Origin: Bacteriovoracaceae bacterium | GTDB lineage: Bacteria > Bdellovibrionota > Bacteriovoracia > Bacteriovoracales > Bacteriovoracaceae | Length of the DNA: 64,000 nucleotides | Direction: 5' to 3' | NCBI GenBank assembly: GCA_023701435.1 | Contig: JAMPXB010000002.1 | Coordinates: 235,034-299,033 of the forward strand | Shown here: piece by piece, positions 36,550 to 45,084 of the stretch | Position numbering within the stretch: position 1 is the stretch's first letter | Layout: every line of letters begins with the position of its first letter | Notes under the pieces: model-generated | The model's input: only the letters and a program-made list of their open reading frames with translations | Databases searched by the model: none | What the model was told of the DNA's origin: nothing | Made by a program: the position numbers and the translations under genes

Positions 36550-37206
36550 ATGTCAGATGATGACGACGATAAGCCAACGGTCGTTTTAGATCTAAATGCT
36601 CTAAAAAAAGAAAAATTAAAGCAGGAAGAAGAGCTTGCTAATATTGAGAGCGAGCTTGAATTCAATGTCCATCCGGATCAGGCCCCTGCTCCAAGAGCTC
36701 GTGCGCCAAAACCACATTCTGGAACCTCTTCCGTCGCAGTTCCTGAAATCATTCCTCTGGAAGATGATTCAGAACTCTTTGCTGAAAAATTTCTTGATGC
36801 AAGAGCGAAAACAGCTGAAGAGAAATCAGGTCTGACTGTTATTTTATTTGATTTTCAATCTGATTTTTTTCAGAAAAAAATGAATAAGTTCCCTAAGGGA
36901 CACTCATATCATCTTGCTAAAAACCTTCCTGAGTTAAATAAGTTTTTAACAGCAAAGACACTGCAGATAGTAGTCTTTAACTATGATGTTAATCCTAAAG
37001 CAGTTAATCAATTAACAGCTCAAATTAAACAGAAATTTCCGATGACTAAAACGATGATCATGGCGACGGCCATTTCACCTCAGAAGGCATTACTTCACGC
37101 CAAAACTCCTTCTGGAGCAAACGGCTATTATCAATTTCCGCTGGAAGGTGGAAAAATAGAGACAGAATTTCAAAAGATCAGGCAAGCGGCCAAAAAAGTC
37201 TCCTGA
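36550..37206 (+). CDS. Degenerate response-regulator receiver-like protein
   Basis: 218 residues. An acidic start (SDDDDDKPTVVLDLNALKKEK) and short linker lead to a domain from about 95 to 215 with the alternating beta/alpha pattern of a CheY fold (LTVILFDFQSDFF, LQIVVFNYDVNP, TKTMIMATAIS, GANGYYQFPLEGGKI). The phosphoacceptor aspartate is not in place: the beta-3 end reads FNYDVNP, so phosphorylation is doubtful. AAGGAG lies before the ATG. It may act as a phosphorylation-independent docking module. Confidence 0.6.
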   Translation: MSDDDDDKPTVVLDLNALKKEKLKQEEELANIESELEFNVHPDQAPAPRARAPKPHSGTSSVAVPEIIPLEDDSELFAEKFLDARAKTAEEKSGLTVILFDFQSDFFQKKMNKFPKGHSYHLAKNLPELNKFLTAKTLQIVVFNYDVNPKAVNQLTAQIKQKFPMTKTMIMATAISPQKALLHAKTPSGANGYYQFPLEGGKIETEFQKIRQAAKKVS

Positions 37207-37215
37207 AATAAAAAA

Positions 37216-37240
37216 GGCCATCGCGGTCAAGACGATGGCC
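37216..37240. terminator. Hairpin after the receiver-like gene
   Basis: GGCCATCG, nine-base loop, CGATGGCC. The A tract on its left side makes it a better terminator for minus-strand than plus-strand transcription; it probably serves as a barrier in both directions. Confidence 0.55.
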
Positions 37241-37264
37241 CTATTAGATCTGGGAGGTGAAACC

Positions 37265-37329
37265 ATGGCTTTATGATTTCGAGAAACATCATCATGAAAA
37301 GCCTGATACTCGTCAACAAACCAAAATAG
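37265..37329 (+). CDS. Possible leader mini-ORFs upstream of the cytochrome gene
   Basis: GGGAGGTG is followed at five bases by ATG and a three-codon frame (Met-Ala-Leu-stop). That stop overlaps the ATG of an 18-codon frame ending TAG at 37329, directly before a T7 tract. A strong ribosome site on so short a frame is unusual. It may be a leader peptide or chance; no hairpin of an attenuator is obvious. Confidence 0.2.
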
Positions 37330-37412
37330 TTTTTTTCTTAACACCTCATCCCATTCAGGATGTTAGATTTCGGAACTTGACCATCTTGATCCATATTTGA
37401 AATGATCGTTTG

Positions 37413-39095
37413 ATGAACTCAAGCCGTTTTAAATTTATTTTATTTACATGCGTCATTCCTCTTCAACTCTGGGCCGCTCCAGATTGGTCAAGAGATGTGG
37501 AAATCACCACACCTCGAGAAAATCTCTATGAGCTACCTTCGGAAGAGTTTCATCAAACCGTTATGACCGGAAGAAAGGCAGCTCTATTCTATCCAGTCAC
37601 AGTATCTGAGCTGATGATTCCTTACTGGCCGTTAAAAACATTTTTCGAAACAAGACCTAATGATCCCGTCCGGGCCTTGCTGTATGAATTAGCAAAAGTC
37701 GTCTCCCCTTTTGACAGCATGGATGAAGCTCTCAAATGGCTGGGCCTGCACGATTTTCCAAAAAACATTCAACCTGAGACTCCCAATGCCTTTCCAGAGC
37801 TCACCATGGAAGAGAAAGCTCTTCCTATGGGAACAACTTTGAGAAATACCCCGGAAGGAACGGCCATGACTTTTGGCTGTGCCGCCTGTCATACCTCTGA
37901 TCTTTTCGGAGTCAAAGTGATAGGTCTCACCAATCGTTTTCCGCGGGCCAATGAGTTTTTCCGTCAAGGAGCAGCGATTGCACCTTACGTAAATAGTTTC
38001 ATTTTCAAAGACGTCTTAAATACCACTGAGGGCGAGAGGCTCATTTTAGTTAAGGCAAAAAAACAATTAAAGTATGTGGGGACTAAAAGGCCAGTTTCAG
38101 TAGGACTAGATACTTCGCTTGCCCAGGTAGCATTGTCCTTGGCAAAAAGAAAAGAAGACGCTTACGCCACCAGAACGCCATTTTCTCATCGTTTCCCCCG
38201 AAGTAATAAACTTGAAAAGATGGTGGCCGACAGCAAACCTGCAGTTTGGTGGAATCTCAAATATAAAAACCGCTGGCTTTCTGATGGATCAATTGTTTCA
38301 GGCAACCCTGTTCATACTAATTTCTTATGGAATGAAATTGGACGGGGAACAGACTTAATTGTGCTGGAAAAATGGCTCACAACAAATGAAGAAACCATTA
38401 ATGCGCTAACTGCCGCAGTCTTTGCCAGCCGGGCCCCACGTTATGAAAAATTTTTCGGCATTAATGCTATTAATGTAGAAAAGGCCAAACGTGGTGAAAA
38501 ACATTTCATACAATCGTGTCAAAAATGTCATGGGACCTATGAAAAAGGCTGGGCACAAGATAACGCTCATCTTCTTTCTGCAAGTGAGCTGATTCAAAAT
38601 GTTAAAGTCACGTATCATAAAAAAACTCCCGTCAAGGATGTTGGAACAGATCCTGGTCGCTATCTGGGAATGAAGGAATTCGCCCAAGATTTAAACCGCC
38701 TGGCCATCTCCAAATCCATTGGTGCCTTAGTTGAGCCACAAAAAGGTTATGTGCCTCCTCCCCTTGATGGAATCTGGGCCCGCTGGCCATACTTTCACAA
38801 TAATTCTATACCCAATTTATGCGCCCTCTTAACTCCAGGACCTAAGAGACCGGTTGTATACGTAGCAGGGCCTGCAAAAAACAAGGACACTGACTTTGAC
38901 CAGGATTGCGTGGGCTATCCCCTCGGAAAAGATGTGCCCCAAGGATGGAAAGAAGATCCGGAATTTGTCTATGATACGAGAAAAGAAGGTCTATCCAGCA
39001 AAGGACATGATGAGAGGATTTTCATCAAGGATGGAGAAGAAATTTACACTAAACTTGAAAAATCTGAATTGATTGAATTCCTCAAGACCTTATAG
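37413..39095 (+). CDS. Dihaem c-type cytochrome, RoxA/peroxidase-like
   Basis: 560 residues with a signal peptide (FKFILFTCVIPLQLWA). Two haem-binding sites are seen, CAACH at 156-160 and CQKCH at 369-373. The C-terminal VPPPLDGIWARWPYFHNNSIPNL block is shared by dihaem proteins related to rubber oxygenase RoxA and to cytochrome c peroxidases. It should be periplasmic and redox-active; whether it is an oxygenase, peroxidase or electron carrier cannot be told. ATG 37413 follows a TTG at 37410, and no clear ribosome site is seen. The gene stands alone. Confidence 0.78.
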   Translation: MNSSRFKFILFTCVIPLQLWAAPDWSRDVEITTPRENLYELPSEEFHQTVMTGRKAALFYPVTVSELMIPYWPLKTFFETRPNDPVRALLYELAKVVSPFDSMDEALKWLGLHDFPKNIQPETPNAFPELTMEEKALPMGTTLRNTPEGTAMTFGCAACHTSDLFGVKVIGLTNRFPRANEFFRQGAAIAPYVNSFIFKDVLNTTEGERLILVKAKKQLKYVGTKRPVSVGLDTSLAQVALSLAKRKEDAYATRTPFSHRFPRSNKLEKMVADSKPAVWWNLKYKNRWLSDGSIVSGNPVHTNFLWNEIGRGTDLIVLEKWLTTNEETINALTAAVFASRAPRYEKFFGINAINVEKAKRGEKHFIQSCQKCHGTYEKGWAQDNAHLLSASELIQNVKVTYHKKTPVKDVGTDPGRYLGMKEFAQDLNRLAISKSIGALVEPQKGYVPPPLDGIWARWPYFHNNSIPNLCALLTPGPKRPVVYVAGPAKNKDTDFDQDCVGYPLGKDVPQGWKEDPEFVYDTRKEGLSSKGHDERIFIKDGEEIYTKLEKSELIEFLKTL

Positions 39096-39099
39096 CTCA

Positions 39100-40278
39100 T
39101 TAGTAGACAGTATAATGCTTACGAGCAAAGATCATGATGGAGTTATCGGGATTTCTTACGGCATCAAGAAATTTTGGCTGCATATGAGACTTAAATTCTT
39201 TTAAGGCCCCAGGTGTAATGGCCACAGCGAAATAAAATTCAGGTTCGGACTCACCCATATTAAAAAAAGAAAAAGTGAGCTTTATGTCCTTTAATTTCTC
39301 TTCATCCAAGGCCACAGGGGCGTGATTCATAAGAAAGTAAAGTGCAACCACTTCCTTGGTATGGTTCTCATAATGGGTCCGGAGATTTTCATCCATCGGT
39401 TCCGGATAAGTTATAAGCTTACGTGCTTCTTCTAGATAAGGAGTCACATCCAGTATCACATGAGACATAGTACCAATCTGAGCGACACCCCAAAATTGAC
39501 CAGGAGTAGGTGTAAAGATTTGGCATAAGTATTGTTCAACATCTGTCACACATTTTATGGTCTTGTATAAGTTTTTTAAATCCTCAGTGGAAGTCAGATC
39601 AGTCTGAGCAATAAGTAGGGAGGGCTCGGCTTTGGGAACCGCCCGAGGGGCAGGACTTACGACCACTTCGACTGGATCTGGTGCGACTTCTTCTGGGACC
39701 ATCACAAAAAAATTATAATAAGCGGCCAAGGCGACCAAAGATATGGCCACTAAACTTACCAAATCAAGTTTAATTTTTTTCTTCTTAACCGGTTGTTTAA
39801 CAGTCTCTTTTTTCTTAACTGTCTTACGTTTTTCTTCCCTTCTCTTAATCAACTTTTCTGTTTTAACTTCTTTGAGCTGCTTCAGAGATATTACGGAAGT
39901 GGTATCTTGATCAGAGCGGGCCTGGGCCTTGGGTAAAGCAATGTCGGGTTTAGAGATCTCTGAAAAAGAATTAATATCATCATCGTCACTGATCAGTGAA
40001 ATGAGAACATCTTCTCCAAGTCTGACTGGAAAAAATGAGGTGAACTCAACACGTCGACCGGGCACCAGGCGTTCTTCGTTTAGATAAGAACCATTAGTAC
40101 TGCCTTGGTCAATGACATAGTATTGATCATTTTCGGAGGCCACAATCAAATGTTTGCGGCTGATGCCATTAGAAGGCAACACAATGTCACAAGTTTCAGC
40201 TGAACCGATCACAATCCTTGAACTTTTAACAGGATATATTCTGGGATCGGCATTCCCAATCATTACTTCTAAACGCAT
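39100..40278 (-). CDS. FHA-domain membrane protein
   Basis: 392 residues. An N-terminal FHA domain (about 20-100) has the key phosphothreonine-binding residues in IVIGSAETCDIVLPSNGISRKH and STNGSYLNEE. A lysine-rich stretch (about 145-172) precedes a single membrane span (about 175-193), then a periplasmic part of unknown fold. The protein would read Ser/Thr phosphorylation in the cytoplasm and pass it to an envelope function. It lacks a Shine-Dalgarno sequence and has TAAAAT six bases before ATG. Confidence 0.82.
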   Translation of the reverse strand: MRLEVMIGNADPRIYPVKSSRIVIGSAETCDIVLPSNGISRKHLIVASENDQYYVIDQGSTNGSYLNEERLVPGRRVEFTSFFPVRLGEDVLISLISDDDDINSFSEISKPDIALPKAQARSDQDTTSVISLKQLKEVKTEKLIKRREEKRKTVKKKETVKQPVKKKKIKLDLVSLVAISLVALAAYYNFFVMVPEEVAPDPVEVVVSPAPRAVPKAEPSLLIAQTDLTSTEDLKNLYKTIKCVTDVEQYLCQIFTPTPGQFWGVAQIGTMSHVILDVTPYLEEARKLITYPEPMDENLRTHYENHTKEVVALYFLMNHAPVALDEEKLKDIKLTFSFFNMGESEPEFYFAVAITPGALKEFKSHMQPKFLDAVRNPDNSIMIFARKHYTVY

Positions 40279-40464
40279 TATTCTATTTTATAAGAATTCT
40301 TGATTTAAAGAAATGATTAAAAAAGTTTTAACGAGAGTAATTCCCACATGCCTAATAAACCTATTATTCCGACCATTTAGGTTAATTTTTATTAACTCGT
40401 GAGCCAAAGGAAAACTCTCGTCATTCTCAAGACTCTTGGAAGTCCTTAATGAACTGAGAACAAT
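40279..40464. other. 186-base intergenic region with inverted repeats
   Basis: Between the FHA gene start and the GNAT-C39 stop. It contains a perfect AT hairpin, GTTAAT-TTTT-ATTAAC (40381-40396), nested inside an eight-base inverted repeat, ACGAGAGT (40331-40338) and ACTCTCGT (40414-40421). No open frame of note. It may hold the FHA promoter, operator sites or a small RNA. Confidence 0.35.
40285..40290 (-). promoter_or_regulatory. -10-like hexamer six bases before the FHA gene
   Basis: TAAAAT-N6-ATG on the minus strand (also readable as TATAAA two bases earlier). It has the same layout as the leaderless candidates at oleD, the SDR gene, the cupin gene and pncB. Confidence 0.35.
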
Positions 40465-41634
40465 TTAAGTCACAGTGGTTTTATCAGGATAGATCACCAC
40501 CGTCGCCGAAATCTTATCCATCCCCCATCGGGTGATTTTCAAGAACTGATCATCAGGAATTGGAATATGCACCCGACTGATCATCCCCTTGTGTTCATCC
40601 GGGTCCTCTTGGTCAGGGTCATGAATATAAATAAAGCTATTATCATAGGCGGTCACCACCACCCAGTGAGGCGAACGATTATTGTCAAAATGATAAGTGG
40701 TAATGAGGACAAGAGGGATTCCCCCTTTTTTCAAAATTTCCTTCAAATCAACCAAAGTAAGTCTCTTCCGATAGACCTTAATCTTCGTTTCAGCAATTTT
40801 CTTCTCAAAGTCCTTATGAACCAGTGAGATGATCTTCTTTTTTTCAAGACTCCGGACACTGTCGATAAACAGCGGACGGGTATGGGAGAGATAAATCTCT
40901 GACTTATAGCCTCTTCTCCAGGCAGAAAGGGCCAGACCATGAGGTCCGCAGCCACCATGGCCTGAAGTCATAAAGATGGTGGTGGCCTCTCTCCAAATCT
41001 GAAGCTCAGCCGACAACGACATATCGACTTTTGGATTAAAGGTCTTCATGGCCATCAGCAGACTGGCAGGTCCACAAGTAAAGTCTGTTCCTTGCTCGTA
41101 ATAGGGAATATCCAAACGGGTTTTCTTCTTTAAAGTTCTGATTCTTTTTTCAAAACATAAGGCCGTTTCGCCATCGTCATAATAATCTTCTTTTTTAGTG
41201 AAGACTTTATAACCGAGCCTTTCATAAAGTTTTATGGCACCCTTGTTGGTTTCTTTTACCTCCAGCCGCAGGTAAGCACAGTCCTCATCATCGGCAGCTT
41301 TCTTTTCCAGAATACCGATCAATTCAGAGGCCAGACCATGGCCTTGATATTCATTGCGAGTACAGATTGAATAAAGCCGTGCCAGACTGGTGCCGTTATT
41401 AACCAGGACCAAACCATAACCAATCAAATTACTCTTATATTCAATGACCTTAAAAACAGAATGGGCCTTTTTAATCATCCAATGAAAGTTTCGTCGACTT
41501 AGCTGGTCGTAATTAAAACAGGCCTTCTCAACTTCCAACAATTGAGGAATATCTTTGAGCCTCGCCTTTCGGAATTTTACCAAAGAGCGATCAAACTTAA
41601 TTTTTGATTGGGGAGACACTTTCTTTTTTTTCAA
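40465..41634 (-). CDS. Fusion of GNAT acetyltransferase and C39-like cysteine peptidase domains
   Basis: 389 residues. Residues about 15-165 are a GNAT fold with the acetyl-CoA loop region (NEYQGHGLASELIG) and the ELYERLGYK-type end. From about 175 a C39-like domain follows, with catalytic Cys in GTDFTCGPASLLMA and His in SPHWVVVTAYD, then Asp in HDPDQEDP. Fusions of this type are often encoded beside RimK-like ligases, as here (divergent, 100 bases). The start appears to be TTG 41634, with AAGGGG eight bases upstream. Substrates unknown; action on amino-acyl or peptide amines is inferred. Confidence 0.82.
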   Translation of the reverse strand: MKKKKVSPQSKIKFDRSLVKFRKARLKDIPQLLEVEKACFNYDQLSRRNFHWMIKKAHSVFKVIEYKSNLIGYGLVLVNNGTSLARLYSICTRNEYQGHGLASELIGILEKKAADDEDCAYLRLEVKETNKGAIKLYERLGYKVFTKKEDYYDDGETALCFEKRIRTLKKKTRLDIPYYEQGTDFTCGPASLLMAMKTFNPKVDMSLSAELQIWREATTIFMTSGHGGCGPHGLALSAWRRGYKSEIYLSHTRPLFIDSVRSLEKKKIISLVHKDFEKKIAETKIKVYRKRLTLVDLKEILKKGGIPLVLITTYHFDNNRSPHWVVVTAYDNSFIYIHDPDQEDPDEHKGMISRVHIPIPDDQFLKITRWGMDKISATVVIYPDKTTVT

Positions 41635-41734
41635 CTATTCGACCCCTTGAAGATGCGTTCCATTCTGATATTGTACTTAAAGTAATAATAACTTCACCAA
41701 CTAAAATTGGGGAACGCTTTTTTCAGGAAGGCAC

Positions 41735-43210
41735 GTGGCCAAAATTATCGTCATTGTTGAAAAGCTCAAAGATTGGAACTCTTACTACCCCGTTGAACAA
41801 CTCATGACGCCTCAGGATTATCTTGTTAACTGGGACGAAAAACTCTATGAGTCCAAAGAGAGTAAAGAGCGCATCAAAATAATTAACCTTTGCCGAAATT
41901 ATAAATATCTCAGTAATGGTTATTATTGTTCTTTGCTTGCCGAGGCCCGAGGTCATTCAGTTATACCATCCATTAAGGCCATTAGTGATCTTTCACGTTC
42001 TTTCCTCTACAGCCTGGAAACGGAAGACCTCGACATTGCCATTCAAAAAGCCTTCAAGAACCAAAGTCCCTCCGAGGGCATTTCTATTACCATTTACTTT
42101 GGTAAAACCGAAAAAGAGCAACTGCAAGAGGTGGCCAGACAAATCTTCGATCTTTTTCCGGCACCAATTCTCCATGTCGATTTTGAATGGGATAAAAAAT
42201 GGGAGATTCATTCCATCCGCACCGGCAGTCTGAACGCACTTTCAAACAGTGACGAGGATAAATTTGCGGGGGCCCTGGATGAGTTCTCAGGAAAAATCTG
42301 GCGTAAACCTAAGGCCAAAAAGAAATACCGCTATGATCTGGCCATTCTTCATAATCCCAACGATGAAATGCCACCAAGTGATAAGAAGGCCCTTAGTAAT
42401 TTCATTAAGGCCGGCAAAGATAATGACGTTCTGGTTGAGTTAATTGAGAAAAAGGACATTTCAAGAATTGCTGAATTTGATGCCCTCTTTATCCGTGAAA
42501 CAACAGCTCTGAATAATCATACCTATCGTTTTGCAAAGAAAGCTGAATCTGAAGGTTTAGTTGTGATTGATGATTCTATGTCAATCCTAAGGTGCACCAA
42601 TAAAATTTACATGCATAACCTTCTCCAATCCAACAACATCAATTCACCTAAAACAATGGTGATAGGAAATAATCCGGAACAGCTTAAACAGGCCATTGAA
42701 GAGATTGGACTTCCGATGATTATTAAAATACCGGACGGATCTTTTTCCAAAGGTGTTTATAAAGTAAAAACACCTGAAGAGTTAATAAAACTCACGGAAG
42801 ATCTCTTCAAAAAGACGGCGCTTCTGCTGGCCCAGGAATATTTTTACACCGATTTTGACTGGCGAATTGGTATTTTAAATGATCGCCCGCTCTTTGCTTG
42901 TAAATACTATATGACCAAAGGCCACTGGCAGATCTATGACCATAGTAAAAAAGATAAAACTGGAGATGCGGAAACATTCCCCATCTCAAAAGTGCCTAAG
43001 CATGTAGTGAGTACCGCCCTCAAATTGTCTCATTTAGTGGGAAATAGCCTTTATGGTGTGGATCTGAAAGAAAAAGACGGTAAGGCCTACGTCATAGAGA
43101 TCAATGACAATCCCAATATTGATTCGGACGTAGAAGATGCCATCTCAGGTATGGATCTTTATAACAATATCATCAATGAATTCATCCGAAGAATTGAGGA
43201 AAAGAAATGA
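41735..43210 (+). CDS. RimK-family ATP-grasp ligase
   Basis: 491 residues. The N-terminal 200 or so residues are the extra domain of long RimK-like proteins. The ATP-grasp core follows, with the glycine-rich loop KIPDGSFSKGVYKV, AQEYFYTDFDWRIGI and the metal-binding end VIEINDNPNID. Such enzymes use ATP to form a C-N bond between a carboxylate and an amino acid, such as adding Glu to a peptide end or making N-acetylaspartylglutamate. Start GTG 41735 has AGGAAGG before it. The stop overlaps the aspartoacylase-like gene by four bases. Confidence 0.85.
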   Translation: MAKIIVIVEKLKDWNSYYPVEQLMTPQDYLVNWDEKLYESKESKERIKIINLCRNYKYLSNGYYCSLLAEARGHSVIPSIKAISDLSRSFLYSLETEDLDIAIQKAFKNQSPSEGISITIYFGKTEKEQLQEVARQIFDLFPAPILHVDFEWDKKWEIHSIRTGSLNALSNSDEDKFAGALDEFSGKIWRKPKAKKKYRYDLAILHNPNDEMPPSDKKALSNFIKAGKDNDVLVELIEKKDISRIAEFDALFIRETTALNNHTYRFAKKAESEGLVVIDDSMSILRCTNKIYMHNLLQSNNINSPKTMVIGNNPEQLKQAIEEIGLPMIIKIPDGSFSKGVYKVKTPEELIKLTEDLFKKTALLLAQEYFYTDFDWRIGILNDRPLFACKYYMTKGHWQIYDHSKKDKTGDAETFPISKVPKHVVSTALKLSHLVGNSLYGVDLKEKDGKAYVIEINDNPNIDSDVEDAISGMDLYNNIINEFIRRIEEKK

Positions 43211-44049
43211 GACCCTTAAAAAAGGTTATCATTTTTGGAGGGACTCACGGTAATGAATGGACGGGGATTTTTGCTGTAAAAAAATACGCTGAAGAATTAA
43301 TAAAAGAATTCCCTGAGTTAGACCTTCACTTTATTCTCGCCAATCCTGAAGCCTTTCAATTGAACAGACGTTTTAAGCATGAAGATCTGAACCGGGCCTT
43401 CCAGTTCATTCATGAAGAGCGCCCGGATTCTTATGAGCATCAGCAGGCCCTGAAATTCAAAAAAATGATTGATCAGGAAGCTTGTTTTGTTCTGGACCTT
43501 CACACCACGACATCCAATATGGGTAACACCATTATTATTTCACATAACCAGCCATTAAATTTTCATGTTGCCTCACAGCTTGTGCAGAACTTAAAAGATA
43601 CACGGGTCATTGTTTCTCCTGATCCAAACAAGAAGTATCTCGCCTCTCAATCTGAATTTGGAATGATGATTGAAGTCGGCCCCGTGGCCAATGGACTCAT
43701 TGATGCTGTGGCATTAGAAGGTACGCTTCAATTAATTAAGGAAGTTTTAAGGGCCCTTTCGACTCTCACGAACTTGACGAGCGGTTCTGTCGAAATCTAT
43801 GAAGAGATCGAGGATATTTTTTATCCTCAGGATGAGGCGGGTCAAATAACTGCCTATATCCATAAAGATTTTCAAGGAAATGACTTTAAAGCTGTCAATG
43901 GAGAATATAAACCATTTACAACTTTTAAGGGTGAAGAGCTGCGGTTAAGCACGAAGGAAGAGCTTTATCCCATTTTTGTTAATGAGGCTGCCTACTATCC
44001 AACAAAGCTGGCCTTCACACTTTGCCGGAAAAGAACTCTAAAACTGTAA
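43207..44049 (+). CDS. Aspartoacylase/succinylglutamate desuccinylase family deacylase
   Basis: 280 residues of the M14-like AstE/AspA family. Zinc ligands His14 and Glu17 (GGTHGNE) and His99 (LDLHTTTSNMG) are present, with the catalytic Glu in MMIEVGPVANG. GTHGNEWTGIF and LHTTTSNMG closely resemble animal aspartoacylase, which hydrolyses N-acetylaspartate. The gene is translationally coupled to the RimK-like ligase (ATGA overlap). The pair may make and break an N-acylated acidic amino acid bond. Confidence 0.85.
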   Translation: MRPLKKVIIFGGTHGNEWTGIFAVKKYAEELIKEFPELDLHFILANPEAFQLNRRFKHEDLNRAFQFIHEERPDSYEHQQALKFKKMIDQEACFVLDLHTTTSNMGNTIIISHNQPLNFHVASQLVQNLKDTRVIVSPDPNKKYLASQSEFGMMIEVGPVANGLIDAVALEGTLQLIKEVLRALSTLTNLTSGSVEIYEEIEDIFYPQDEAGQITAYIHKDFQGNDFKAVNGEYKPFTTFKGEELRLSTKEELYPIFVNEAAYYPTKLAFTLCRKRTLKL

Positions 44050-44209
44050 TGCGCCATGTAATTATTACTATAACCGCATCAAGCTCCTAAAATAATTAAT
44101 TGAAGGCCCTTGCAGGACAAAATGAGAAAAGATAAATTATAGGTATTCAATCAAGAAATTAAGGTCATCTGAATTAATAAAAAGTAGATGAATCAAAAAA
44201 GGAGATTTT

Positions 44210-44461
44210 ATGTCTAAGTATCTAGTAATCGCTGCTGCTCTTGTTGTTCTTGCTGTTGCTTGTAACAAGAAAGAAGAAACTGCTCCAGCTGCAGAAGGCA
44301 CAACAGTTGAGCAAACTGCTCCAGCTACAGAAGTAGCTCCAGAAGCTGCTCCAGCTGACGCTGCAACTGAAGTTGCTCCAGCTACTGAAGCTGCTCCAGC
44401 TACTGAAGCTGCTCCAGCTACTGAAGCTGCTCCAGCTACTGAAGCTCCAGCTGCTGAGTAA
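44210..44461 (+). CDS. Small Ala/Pro/Thr/Glu-rich lipoprotein with tandem repeats
   Basis: 83 residues. Signal and lipobox (ALVVLAVACNK) give a lipidated Cys18. The rest is disordered and repetitive, made of AAPATE hexads plus variants. GGAG is seven bases before the ATG and a strong terminator follows, so it is probably a well-expressed single gene. It resembles small alanine-rich envelope spacers. Function unknown. Codon use in the repeat is highly uniform (GCT, CCA, ACT, GAA). Confidence 0.75.
   Translation: MSKYLVIAAALVVLAVACNKKEETAPAAEGTTVEQTAPATEVAPEAAPADAATEVAPATEAAPATEAAPATEAAPATEAPAAE
44372..44443 (+). repeat. Four tandem 18-bp coding repeats
   Basis: Units GCTGCTCCAGCTACTGAA at 44390, 44408 and 44426 are identical; the unit at 44372 differs by one base (GTT). 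Each encodes AAPATE. Near-perfect identity suggests recent expansion by slippage, so the length may vary between strains. Confidence 0.9.
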
Positions 44462-44487
44462 TTTGAATTAAATCAAATTAACAAAGA

Positions 44488-44515
44488 AGCCCACTTTCGA
44501 GTGGGCTTTTTTTTT
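44488..44515 (+). terminator. Rho-independent terminator of the small lipoprotein gene
   Basis: AGCCCACT, loop TTCG, AGTGGGCT and eight T. A textbook UUCG-loop terminator. Confidence 0.92.
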
Positions 44516-44586
44516 GCCTAAATTACTTTTTAAGAACCCCCCCCATAAATTGAAAGATAAAATGATTCTTAATCCAGGGGGTCCAC

Positions 44587-45063
44587 ATGCAAAAAATTAA
44601 TCAAATGCATCAGGTACATCTAAAAGAAACGGATGATTACGATATTACAGACGCCATCACCTTTAAAAAAATTGATATAGGTATATTCATTCTGCGACTC
44701 AGTATTGGTGGGTTAATGCTCATTCACGGCATTAACAAAGTCCTTTATGGGACAGAGCAAGTTGGTGACATTCTGGTGAGGGCCGGCCTTCCTTCATTTT
44801 TTTCTTTCGGTGTTTTCATTGGAGAAGTGGTAGCACCCGTCATGTTGATTCTCGGCTACAAAGTTCGACTGGGAGGATTTTTGGTTGCGATAAATATGCT
44901 TATTGCGACTCTCCTTGTCCATGCTTCGCAGCTCGATGAAATTTCTGAAATCGGGGGATGGATGGTTGAGCTCAATGCCCTGTATTTTTTTGGGGCCATC
45001 GCCATCATGTTTTTTGGTGCAGGCCATATCTCCCTATCAAAAGGAAGAGGTGCCTTAGATTAA
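44587..45063 (+). CDS. DoxX-family membrane protein
   Basis: 158 residues with four membrane spans after a short polar start (to about 38). The family motifs RLSIGGLMLIHGINK and FIGEVVAPVMLILGY fit DoxX/YphA. Members are linked to redox stress or thiosulfate-quinone oxidoreduction, but the role of this branch is not established. The ribosome site is AGGGGG. The cupin gene follows after 21 bases but seems to have its own start signal. Confidence 0.82.
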   Translation: MQKINQMHQVHLKETDDYDITDAITFKKIDIGIFILRLSIGGLMLIHGINKVLYGTEQVGDILVRAGLPSFFSFGVFIGEVVAPVMLILGYKVRLGGFLVAINMLIATLLVHASQLDEISEIGGWMVELNALYFFGAIAIMFFGAGHISLSKGRGALD

Positions 45064-45072
45064 ACTTTAGGC

Positions 45073-45078
45073 TAAAAT
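45073..45078 (+). promoter_or_regulatory. -10-like hexamer six bases before the cupin gene
   Basis: TTAGGCTAAAAT-N6-ATG with no ribosome site. The related sequence TTAGGCTAAAAA precedes pncB at the same distance. Confidence 0.4.
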
Positions 45079-45084
45079 CTTTTT

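Noticed and set aside
44372..44443. CRISPR-like direct repeats
   Set aside because: The units are contiguous with no spacers and lie in frame within a lipoprotein gene.
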